From assembly GCA_049316905.1 (NCBI GenBank), contig JBMOJH010000102.1, positions 1 through 12,271 of the forward strand: 12,271 nt of DNA, written 5' to 3'. Shown here piece after piece: positions 6,625-12,271 of this stretch. The position numbers and the translations under genes are program-made. Position 1 is the stretch's first letter, and every line of letters begins with the position of its first letter. Under the pieces are notes generated by a model. It was not told the DNA's origin. It was given only the letters and a program-made list of their open reading frames with translations, and ran no database searches. The stretch is from CAIPVR01 sp049316905 (GTDB taxonomy: Bacteria > Actinomycetota > Acidimicrobiia > Acidimicrobiales > Microtrichaceae).

Positions 6625-7827
6625 TCAGCCGAGGACGTCCTCCAGGAAGTCGAAGACCCGTTCGTCGCGGAGGCTCTGTGCCGCCGGTTCGCAGTGCCAG
6701 TCGGCGCCCTCGGACTCGGTGAACCGGATCAGTCGCTTATCGCACGTCAGCTTGTCGAAGAACTGCCGGGGCTGCCCGGGCCAGAACTGCTCGTGGTCCG
6801 GGTCGAGGATGGCGGTCGGGCACTGGATACGGGCGATCGTGTCGTCGTCGAGGGTCATCTTCCGGGCCTCGAGGAGCGACTGGAACACCGACGTGGTGCC
6901 GTACGGCGCGCACCGCCAGGCGAGCATGGCCTTGCGCTCCGGATCGGGATCCGCCGCCATGAGGGCGTCGAAGTCGGCCTGGTTCGCAGGGTCGTCGAGC
7001 AGTGCGACCAGGTCCGGTGGCATGTGCATCTCCCACGACGAGGCGACTCGCACGACGCCCGGATCGGCGACCAACGCGGCGATGCGGGACTCGAACGCCG
7101 CCGCCCTCGGTGCCCAGTAGCCGCCCTGGCTGATCCCCTGGAGCGCGATGCGGTCGGGATCCACGTCGGTGCGTGCGACGAGGAAGTCGACGACCGGCGT
7201 GATCACCTTCTCCCAGTCGTGTCGGAAGTACAGGTGCTGCTGGTGCAGGGCCTGGCCCTGGCCCGGCCCGTCGAAGGTGATCGCGTTCCATCCGCGGGCC
7301 ACGGCGGCGCGCCCGCCCAGGCTCCACTGGCTGTGGATGGGTCCGTCGGATCCGTTGTTCAGGATGATCGTGGGGCGGCGGTCGTCGCGTCCGGCCTCGG
7401 CGGGCTTGAACAGGTACCCGGCGAGGGTGGTTCCCTCGTAGGGGATCTGCACCCGTTCCACGGGAACCTCGAAGCGGTCCACGGCCCGGTCCCAGCAAAG
7501 GCGGTGGCGCTCCCAGAAGGAGGTGAACCGCCCCGGGTCCGTGCTCCCGGGTGAGGCGGCCGAGGCGTGGTCGAAGTAGGTCGCGGCCCGCAGGAGGCGG
7601 GTGCGGGCGCTCACGTCGTGGCCGGAAGCGATGGCCTCGTCGGCCTCGGCCTCAAGCCGCTCCGCGGTGGCGGACCACTCGCGGATCCACGCCTCGTTGT
7701 CGCCCTCGGGGATGCGGTCGATCGTGGACAGCACTTCACCGGCATCAGCCAGACCGGCGTAGGCGAACCCGAGGCTGAGGAGGACGGCGAAGTGCTTGCC
7801 CTCGTCGTCGAAGAAGCGCTGCACCAC
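6625..7827 (-). CDS. Alpha/beta hydrolase, C-C bond hydrolase type
   Basis: A 400-residue serine hydrolase resembling 2,6-dihydroxypseudooxynicotine hydrolase and related FrsA-like proteins. Residues 1-130 form a helical N-terminal cap containing EWSATAERLE and a tyrosine/histidine segment (RAATYFDHAS). The alpha/beta hydrolase core follows. It has the oxyanion-type loop NNGSDGP, the nucleophile elbow GISQGG with Ser233, Asp344 in LDPDHEQF and His378 in ADWHCEP, a complete triad in the right order. No signal peptide is seen. The start is one of two adjacent GTG codons, at 7827 or 7824; an in-frame TAG three codons upstream excludes anything longer. A TAnnnT box sits six bases before the second GTG, making 7824 slightly more attractive (399 residues). 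Members cleave C-C or ester bonds; the substrate here is unknown. Confidence 0.88.
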   Translation of the reverse strand: MVQRFFDDEGKHFAVLLSLGFAYAGLADAGEVLSTIDRIPEGDNEAWIREWSATAERLEAEADEAIASGHDVSARTRLLRAATYFDHASAASPGSTDPGRFTSFWERHRLCWDRAVDRFEVPVERVQIPYEGTTLAGYLFKPAEAGRDDRRPTIILNNGSDGPIHSQWSLGGRAAVARGWNAITFDGPGQGQALHQQHLYFRHDWEKVITPVVDFLVARTDVDPDRIALQGISQGGYWAPRAAAFESRIAALVADPGVVRVASSWEMHMPPDLVALLDDPANQADFDALMAADPDPERKAMLAWRCAPYGTTSVFQSLLEARKMTLDDDTIARIQCPTAILDPDHEQFWPGQPRQFFDKLTCDKRLIRFTESEGADWHCEPAAQSLRDERVFDFLEDVLG

Positions 7828-7830
7828 CTC

Positions 7831-7836
7831 ACGCTA
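7831..7836 (-). promoter_or_regulatory. Candidate -10 box of hydrolase gene
   Basis: TAGCGT on the minus strand ends three bases before the GTG at 7827 and six before the GTG at 7824. The spacing to 7824 equals that seen for the Ddn-like gene and suggests a leaderless mRNA. No normal ribosome binding site is present. Confidence 0.4.
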
Positions 7837-7856
7837 ACGGCGGTGGTGGACGATCC

Positions 7857-7881
7857 GACCGGGCGCCGGACGGTCCCGGTC
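7857..7881 (-). terminator. Candidate hairpin terminator of GH5 gene
   Basis: GACCGGG (7857-7863) and CCCGGTC (7875-7881) form a 7-bp perfect stem with an 11-base loop. It starts 17 bases past the GH5 stop codon on the minus strand. No T tract is seen, so this is positional evidence only. Confidence 0.35.
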
Positions 7882-7898
7882 CCCTGCCGTGGCGGGCC

Positions 7899-9470
7899 TC
7901 AGCCGGCGGGAGTGACCTGGATCCGGTAGTCGCCGGCCACGCCGACGAAGACCCGCCAGCCGTCGCCCGCCGGCGTCATCGTGACGGTGCCCACGCCCGT
8001 TCCCGTCACGGTCGGCGGCGGACCCGGTCCGCCGCCGACGACCGCCGGGTCGGGGTGGTACCAGAGGTCGGCGGTGCTCGGCGTCGGGGTGGACCCAGTG
8101 ACCGTGAGGGCACCGCCGCACGGTGACGCCTCGATGGAGCTCACCCGGCCCGGTGCGGCGCGGGGGTAGGAGCGGCTGTCGCACGCGACCGGCGAACGGG
8201 AGCCCGGGCAGGTGGCGCGTTGCGCCTCGAGCCACTCCGGGCTGGCGGGCCATTGGAGTCCGTGCGGGTCGCCGCAGCCGTAGTTCCACGTGTACCAGGT
8301 GCCTCCGGCGTAGCCCCGGGAGTCGGCCAGTCGGGCGAACCGCGACATCCAGGCGCGCTGGTTCTCCTCCGAGCCGTACTGGTTGTACTCGCCGACCCAC
8401 ACGGGGGTGCCGTAGCCGGTGGACAGCACCCTCAGCGCGTCGAACAGCAGGTCCAACAGGCCTGGGAAGGAGGGTCCGATGGCCTCGGCGTACACGTGCG
8501 GGGCGAAGACCATGTCGGGGTCGTCGGTGAACCGCGTGACGAGCTGGCCGGTGACCCCGGTCTCGAAGAACACCAGGTGCGACGCTGCACCGGCGGCGCG
8601 CTCGGCACTCCTGATGGCGGCGAGCGACTCCCGGAAGAACGCGGTGAGCCCGCCGATGGTCACCGCCCCGCCGTCGTTGCCGAAACCGGGTTCGTTCAGC
8701 AGGTCGTAGCCCGCCACGCCGGGCACGTGGGCGTACTCCGCTGCGATCCGACCCCAGAGCGCCGCCAGCTCCGAACGGACCCCGTCGCGGTCCGCGTAGA
8801 ACGCGTCCCACGCGGCGCGCACCGCCGGGCTGTCCTCCCGTCCGGCCGGCGAGCACGTGGGGGCCCCGTCGGTGATCGTCGCCCACGCCGGTGCGCCGTC
8901 CCAGCCCTTCTGCGGGGAGGTGCCCGGCGGGCACGCCTCGTCGGCCGGGGTGAACACGAACTTCGACCATGCGTCCTGGTGCATGTCGATGATCACGTAC
9001 AGGCCGTGATCGTTCGCGGTGCGGACGGTCTCACGGACCCGGGCCGCGTAGGCCTCGTCGATGCGGTCGCGCTCGGGTTCCCAGGCCGACCAGCTCGTGA
9101 CCAATCGGATCGTGTTGTAGCCACGGGCCACCAGCTCGTCCCAGTCGGCGTCGGTGACCGGCAGCGTCGTGGGGAGCTCCGGGTAGGGCTGGAAGTAATC
9201 GGCGAGGTGGTTGAGGTTGGTGCCGCGCAGCTGGACCTGCCGGCCGTAGCCGTCCACGACCGCGGCGGCGGGACCCGGGTCACGCACCCGCAGCTGCGTC
9301 AGCCCGGGCGAGGTGCCGGGATCGGACACCTCCGACGGCTGCACCGGCTGCGGAACGCAGGCCGCTGCCGTGAGGGCGGCGGTGACGACGAGCAGCGCGG
9401 CGACCCGAACGGCCGCCGGCCGCCGGCGGTCGGCGCCGCCCGGACCCTGCCGGTGACTCCGGCGCCTCAC
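7899..9470 (-). CDS. Exported GH5 glycosidase, endoglycoceramidase-like
   Basis: A 523-residue glycoside hydrolase family 5 protein. An arginine-rich start (1-22) and a hydrophobic segment (about 23-37) ending AAAC form an export signal. Cys38 could be lipidated, but the lipobox is weak (Ala at -3), so cleavage by signal peptidase I is also possible. The (beta/alpha)8 domain begins with the glycolipid-hydrolase-like GYGRQVQLRGTNL and has VIIDMHQDAWS, the acid/base Glu260 in YDLLNEP and the nucleophile Glu361 in VWVGEYNQYG. A C-terminal beta-sandwich of about 110 residues, opening with SRSYPRAAPGRV, resembles the GH5 C-terminal domain of endoglycoceramidases. Those enzymes release the whole glycan from glycosylceramides; action on steryl glucosides or another glycolipid is equally possible. 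The start is GTG at 9470 with GGAAG seven bases upstream. Confidence 0.88.
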   Translation of the reverse strand: MRRRSHRQGPGGADRRRPAAVRVAALLVVTAALTAAACVPQPVQPSEVSDPGTSPGLTQLRVRDPGPAAAVVDGYGRQVQLRGTNLNHLADYFQPYPELPTTLPVTDADWDELVARGYNTIRLVTSWSAWEPERDRIDEAYAARVRETVRTANDHGLYVIIDMHQDAWSKFVFTPADEACPPGTSPQKGWDGAPAWATITDGAPTCSPAGREDSPAVRAAWDAFYADRDGVRSELAALWGRIAAEYAHVPGVAGYDLLNEPGFGNDGGAVTIGGLTAFFRESLAAIRSAERAAGAASHLVFFETGVTGQLVTRFTDDPDMVFAPHVYAEAIGPSFPGLLDLLFDALRVLSTGYGTPVWVGEYNQYGSEENQRAWMSRFARLADSRGYAGGTWYTWNYGCGDPHGLQWPASPEWLEAQRATCPGSRSPVACDSRSYPRAAPGRVSSIEASPCGGALTVTGSTPTPSTADLWYHPDPAVVGGGPGPPPTVTGTGVGTVTMTPAGDGWRVFVGVAGDYRIQVTPAG

Positions 9471-9477
9471 GTCGTTG

Positions 9478-9482
9478 CTTCC
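9478..9482 (-). promoter_or_regulatory. Ribosome binding site of GH5 gene
   Basis: GGAAG on the minus strand, seven bases before the GTG at 9470. It supports that start, which leaves a complete signal peptide. Confidence 0.6.
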
Positions 9483-9558
9483 ACTGCCGCCCCCCTGACG
9501 AGACCGCCATGGTGTCCGGCCGGCGGCACCGGCGCAATCCGTCCCCGGGTCGAGCCGG

Positions 9559-9564
9559 TACCGT
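9559..9564 (+). promoter_or_regulatory. Possible -10 box of second SDR
   Basis: TACCGT fits TAnnnT in the 125-base divergent gap between the GH5 and SDR genes. It would give a leader of about 25 bases containing the GAGG ribosome binding site. No -35 was recognised, so this is weak. Confidence 0.25.
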
Positions 9565-9595
9565 GCCGCTGCTGGACGCCGACGATGAGGTGCGC

Positions 9596-10360
9596 ATGGG
9601 TGAACGACTGGACGGGACCGTGGCGGTGGTCACGGGAGCGAGTAGCGGGATCGGTGCCGCGACGGCCCAACGGCTCGCCGCGGAGGGCGCCACGGTCGTG
9701 GCCGCGGCCCGCCGCCTCGACCGGCTCGAGGAGGTGGTGGCCGGGATCACCTCCGCCGGTGGATCGGCCGTGGCGGCCGAGTGCGACGTGGCCGACCGCG
9801 AGCAGGCCGTTGCGCTGATCGAGTCGACGGTGGCCGACCACGGTCGGCTCGACACCCTGGTGAACAACGCCGGCGTGATGCTGCTCGGTCCGATCCTGGA
9901 CGCGGACCCCCACGACTGGGAGCGCATGATCTCGGTCAACGTGGACGGCCTCCTCGCCTGCACCCACGCAGCCCTTCCCCACCTGCTGCGCGCCGCGCAG
10001 GAGTCGCAGCGGCGGGTGGCCGACATCGTGAACCTGTCGTCCACGGCGGGACGGTTCCCGCGGGTGGGTGCCGGCGTCTACAACCTCGCCAAGCACGGCA
10101 TCGGGGCGTTCAGCGAGTCGCTGCGCCAGGAGGTGACGGCCCGCAGCGTGCGGGTGTCGCTGGTGGAGCCGGGTGCGGTCGACACCGAACTCATCGACCA
10201 CCTCAGCCCCGCGGCGCTCGACGGGTTCTGGCAGCGCTTCGGCGGCGTGGAGCGGCTCGACGCCGAGGACGTGGCCGACACGATCGCCTTCATCGTCACC
10301 CGGCCGCGGCGGGTGGCGATCAACGAGGTGCTGCTGCGGCCGACCGATCAGGAGGCCTGA
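9596..10360 (+). CDS. SDR-family NADP(H) oxidoreductase
   Basis: A 254-residue classical SDR of the YdfG/clavulanate-dehydrogenase-like type. It has TGASSGIG (13-20), then Arg39-Arg40 after strand 2, which favours NADP(H) over NAD(H). NNAG (90-93), Asn115, Ser149, Tyr162 and Lys166 (YNLAK) complete the active site, with the normal 13-residue Ser-Tyr spacing. The C-terminus RRVAINEVLLRPTDQ is typical of this branch. The open frame extends upstream to 9509, but the ATG at 9596 is chosen because GAGG (9587-9590) lies five bases before it and homologues begin just ahead of the cofactor loop. It diverges from the GH5 gene and is not near the other SDR, so no shared pathway is implied. Substrate unknown. 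Confidence 0.93.
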   Translation: MGERLDGTVAVVTGASSGIGAATAQRLAAEGATVVAAARRLDRLEEVVAGITSAGGSAVAAECDVADREQAVALIESTVADHGRLDTLVNNAGVMLLGPILDADPHDWERMISVNVDGLLACTHAALPHLLRAAQESQRRVADIVNLSSTAGRFPRVGAGVYNLAKHGIGAFSESLRQEVTARSVRVSLVEPGAVDTELIDHLSPAALDGFWQRFGGVERLDAEDVADTIAFIVTRPRRVAINEVLLRPTDQEA

Positions 10361-10393
10361 TCGGGGCGGTCCGGCCGGGCCCGGTCGGGGGGC

Positions 10394-11365
10394 TCAGTGC
10401 CCTGACGCCCCTCGGCCCGCGGCGCGGAGTTTCGGGAGCACGGCGACGATGCCGACCAGCACGGAACCGACGGCGAGGCCGACCAGTGCGGAGGACGCGG
10501 TGGCCACCAGCCACTCCAGGACGCCGCCGATCCCGCCGACGCCGTCCACCGCGTGCTCGAGGTCGCGGACCACGCCGTAGGGGGCGCTCCAGCCGAGCTC
10601 GTCGGTGCCCGCGAGCAGCAGGTGCCCGCCGACCCAGAGCATCGCGGCGGTGCCGATGATCGACAGCCACCGCAGCAGGACCGGCATCCCCTTCACCAGC
10701 GCCCGCCCGGTGCGGCGGGCGGCGGGGGAGTCTCGGCGGGTGAGCGCGAGGCCCACGTCGTCCATCTTCACGATGAGCGCCACCACGCCGTACACGCCCA
10801 CGGTGATCACGAGGGCCACCACGACCAGGATCAGCGCCCGGGCCAAGAGCGGTTCCTCGAGGACCTCCTTGAGCGCGATGACCATGATCTCGGCCGAGAG
10901 GATGAAGTCGGTCCGGATCGCACCCCGGACCACCTCGGACTCGGCTTCGGGCCCCTGCACGGTGGAGGGCACCTCCGTGTGCCCGTGGGTCTCGCCCCGG
11001 TGGCGGGCGTGGGCGATCGCGTGGATCACCTTGTGCGCGCCCTCGTAGCAGAGGAATGCGCCGCCGCTCATGAGGATGACCTCCACCACGGTGGGCGCCA
11101 CGGCGCTCAGCAGCAGGGCCGCGGGGAGGATGAACAGCACCTTGTTGCGGAGCGACCCCACGGCGATCCGCCGGATGATGGGCAACTCCCGCTCCGCGGC
11201 GAGACCCTGGACGTAGGTCGGGGTGACCGCCGCGTCGTCGACCACCACGCCGGCGGCCTTCACGCTCGCCTTGCCGGCCGCGGCGCCCACGTCGTCGAGC
11301 GATGCCGCGGCGAGCTTCGCGAGCGCGGCGACGTCGTCGAGCAGGCTGACGAGACCCCCGGCCAT
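10394..11365 (-). CDS. DUF808 / YedI-family membrane protein
   Basis: A 323-residue inner-membrane protein of the DUF808 (YedI) family, whose function is unknown. The soluble N-terminus has the family pattern AGGLVSLLDDVAALAKLAAASLDD. Hydrophobic segments lie at about 75-105, 176-199, 229-252 and 284-310. Family signatures are GGAFLCYEGAHK (101-112), RTDFILSAEI (151-160) and KMDDVGL (200-206). A His-rich loop (about 111-130) follows the first membrane segment. The start is ATG at 11365, one base after the stop of the DUF2237 gene, so the two form an operon and are probably coupled. It converges on the SDR with a 33-base gap. Confidence 0.92.
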   Translation of the reverse strand: MAGGLVSLLDDVAALAKLAAASLDDVGAAAGKASVKAAGVVVDDAAVTPTYVQGLAAERELPIIRRIAVGSLRNKVLFILPAALLLSAVAPTVVEVILMSGGAFLCYEGAHKVIHAIAHARHRGETHGHTEVPSTVQGPEAESEVVRGAIRTDFILSAEIMVIALKEVLEEPLLARALILVVVALVITVGVYGVVALIVKMDDVGLALTRRDSPAARRTGRALVKGMPVLLRWLSIIGTAAMLWVGGHLLLAGTDELGWSAPYGVVRDLEHAVDGVGGIGGVLEWLVATASSALVGLAVGSVLVGIVAVLPKLRAAGRGASGH

Positions 11366-11366
11366 G

Positions 11367-11759
11367 TCAGTCGGCCAGGCTTCCCGGGTCCTCCGGCACG
11401 TCGACCGCGTAGGACCGAAGCACCTCGAGGTCCACGATGTCGAGCGTGCGCTCGTTCGTGGAGGCGAGCACCACGGGTGCCGCGGCGCCGTCCTCGTGGG
11501 CCCGCAGCCAGTTGCGGGCGGTGACGCACCAGCGGTCGCCGGGCTGCAGGCCGGGGAAGCCGAAGCGGAGGTTGGGTGTCACCAGGTCGTTGCCGATCGA
11601 GCGCTGGTGCTCCAGGAACTCGGCGGTGACCACCGCGCAGATCGTGTGGTAGCCCGCGTTCTCCGGGCCCCAGTTGCAGCAGCCGTCGCGGAAGAACCCG
11701 GTGACGGGATCCGTCCCGCACTCCTCGAGTTCGCCGCCGAGGACGTTGCGCTGCGCCAT
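11367..11759 (-). CDS. DUF2237 family protein
   Basis: A 130-residue cytosolic protein of the DUF2237 family, function unknown. The whole length matches the family pattern: NVLGGELEECGTDPVTGFFRDGCC (5-28 with Cys14, Cys27 and Cys28), HTICAVVTAEFLE (38-50), GNDLVTP (56-62) and GFPGLQPGDRWC (67-78). The many conserved cysteines suggest metal binding or redox chemistry. The usual WCLCA is WCVTA here, so one cysteine is Thr. The ATG at 11759 has no clear Shine-Dalgarno; a GAGACT hexamer six bases upstream may be a -10 box. It is followed after one base by the DUF808 gene. Confidence 0.92.
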   Translation of the reverse strand: MAQRNVLGGELEECGTDPVTGFFRDGCCNWGPENAGYHTICAVVTAEFLEHQRSIGNDLVTPNLRFGFPGLQPGDRWCVTARNWLRAHEDGAAAPVVLASTNERTLDIVDLEVLRSYAVDVPEDPGSLAD

Positions 11760-11765
11760 CGGGAC

Positions 11766-11771
11766 AGTCTC
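11766..11771 (-). promoter_or_regulatory. Possible -10 box of DUF2237 gene
   Basis: GAGACT on the minus strand, six bases before the ATG, keeps only the A and final T of TAnnnT. It is suggested mainly by spacing equal to other starts in the window. Confidence 0.25.
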
Positions 11772-11785
11772 GCGTGCCGGGCGCA

Positions 11786-11800
11786 GGGCGCCGGGCGCCC
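11786..11800. repeat. 15-bp inverted repeat in divergent promoter region
   Basis: GGGCGCC-G-GGCGCCC is perfectly symmetric around base 11793. It lies midway between the two divergent candidate -10 boxes, about where the two -35 regions would fall. It could be an operator for a dimeric regulator, but such GC palindromes also arise by chance in DNA of this composition. Confidence 0.45.
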
Positions 11801-11812
11801 GCCCCGGTGTGG

Positions 11813-11818
11813 CAGTGT
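11813..11818 (+). promoter_or_regulatory. Possible -10 box of DUF1801 gene
   Basis: CAGTGT lies six bases before the GTG at 11825, a partial TAnnnT match. No ribosome binding site precedes that GTG, so a leaderless start is plausible. Confidence 0.25.
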
Positions 11819-11824
11819 TCGGCC

Positions 11825-12241
11825 GTGCCCGACGACGGCCCGGAACTGCTCGCCGGCGGCAACCCGCGGATCCCCAAGGGGGAGGGCGACGCCCCGGTGC
11901 AGGCGTACCTCGCTGCCATGCCCGGTTGGAAGCAGGACGTCGGGCGCCGCATCGACCGCCTGGTCGGGGCCGCGGTGCCGGGTGTCCACAAGGCCGTGAA
12001 GTGGAACACCCCCTTCTACGGGTTCGAGGGCGAGGGCTGGTTCCTCGCGTTCCACTGTTACGCCCGGTACGTGAAGGTCACGTTCTTCCGGGGCACGTCG
12101 CTCGACCCGGTGCCGCCCGGTCCGTCGAAGTCGGCCGACACCCGGTACCTCGACGTGCCGGAGGACCCCGACGCGTTCGACGAGGAGCAGTTCACCTCCT
12201 GGGTCCTGCAGGCCGCGGCACTCCCGCTCGAACGGCTCTGA
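11825..12241 (+). CDS. DUF1801 domain protein
   Basis: A 138-residue soluble protein of the DUF1801 (YdhG-like) family, whose role is not established. The conserved stretch runs through ELLAGGNPRIPKGEGDAPVQ (7-26), AAMPGWK (30-36), AVKWNTPFYG (57-66), GWFLAFHCYARYVKVTFFRG (71-90) and TRYLDV (106-111). The GTG at 11825 is chosen because homologous sequence starts a few codons later. The frame is open back to an ATG at 11774, but the extra 17 residues look non-conserved and would run through the inverted repeat. The gene diverges from the DUF2237-DUF808 pair. The stop codon is followed at once by a tandem 7-bp repeat. Confidence 0.88.
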   Translation: MPDDGPELLAGGNPRIPKGEGDAPVQAYLAAMPGWKQDVGRRIDRLVGAAVPGVHKAVKWNTPFYGFEGEGWFLAFHCYARYVKVTFFRGTSLDPVPPGPSKSADTRYLDVPEDPDAFDEEQFTSWVLQAAALPLERL

Positions 12242-12271
12242 CCCCGGACCCCGGACCCCGGACCCCGGACC
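12242..12271. repeat. Tandem 7-bp repeat, (CCCCGGA)n
   Basis: Four perfect copies of CCCCGGA plus two further bases fill every base from the DUF1801 stop codon to the window edge, so the full array length is unknown. There is no sequence degeneracy among the copies. It may be a simple-sequence tract prone to slippage. Confidence 0.9.

Noticed and set aside
8220..9818. 532-codon plus-strand frame opposite the GH5 gene
   Set aside because: The GH5 protein on the minus strand has catalytic motifs and a signal peptide; this frame has none and would overlap the second SDR in the wrong frame.
4200..10360. The two SDR genes as a recent duplication
   Set aside because: They differ in cofactor loop context, C-terminal signature and the whole middle region; they belong to different SDR branches.
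10361..10393. GC-rich inverted sequence between the second SDR and DUF808
   Set aside because: CCGGCC/GGTCGG can pair over only about six bases with a G-U wobble; too weak to call a terminator at this base composition.
10553..11524. 323-codon plus-strand frame rich in His, Asp and Gly opposite DUF808
   Set aside because: The His/Asp richness is the complement of hydrophobic membrane codons, not a metal-binding protein.
1..12271. Mobile element, phage defence or CRISPR content
   Set aside because: No transposase, integrase, toxin, nuclease or direct-repeat/spacer array was seen on either strand.

Overview
The window looks like chromosomal DNA from a high-GC actinobacterium. It is G+C rich throughout, uses GTG starts freely, packs genes with ATGA/GTGA overlaps, and carries actinobacterial favourites (class I-type P450, deazaflavin-type nitroreductase/quinone reductase, TetR, several SDRs). 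The mix of P450, long-form sulfotransferase and MDR dehydrogenase would suit Acidimicrobiia or a relative, but that placement is inference. I see no rRNA, tRNA, CRISPR array, insertion sequence or phage gene.

Left part (1-5994, plus strand): one tight operon. A cytochrome P450 cut off at its N-terminus is followed by a TetR regulator, a PAPS-dependent sulfotransferase, a metallo-beta-lactamase-fold hydrolase of the alkyl-sulfatase type, an SDR and a zinc-type medium-chain dehydrogenase. The first five genes overlap by 1-4 bases and the last follows after 25 bases with its own strong ribosome binding site. The content suggests oxidation of a hydrophobic compound (P450), sulfation of a hydroxyl, possible removal of a sulfate, and oxidation of an alcohol to a carbonyl (SDR/MDR). 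The substrate cannot be read from sequence. A sulfotransferase next to a sulfatase-like enzyme with altered metal ligands is the most interesting point of the window.

Middle part (6065-9470, minus strand): three genes read leftward. They are a small Ddn-like F420-dependent reductase, an alpha/beta hydrolase of the C-C-bond-hydrolase (dihydroxypseudooxynicotine hydrolase) type, and an exported GH5 glycoside hydrolase resembling endoglycoceramidase. Candidate hairpin terminators lie after the last two. The first two have a TAnnnT -10 box so close to the start codon that leaderless transcripts are likely.

Right part (9596-12271): a second SDR (plus) converges on a DUF2237-DUF808 pair (minus). 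That pair diverges from a DUF1801 gene (plus) across a compact intergenic region with a 15-bp inverted repeat centred between two candidate -10 boxes. The window ends inside a tandem array of a 7-bp unit (CCCCGGA) that begins right after the DUF1801 stop codon.

All family calls come from motif recognition by eye. No database search was run.
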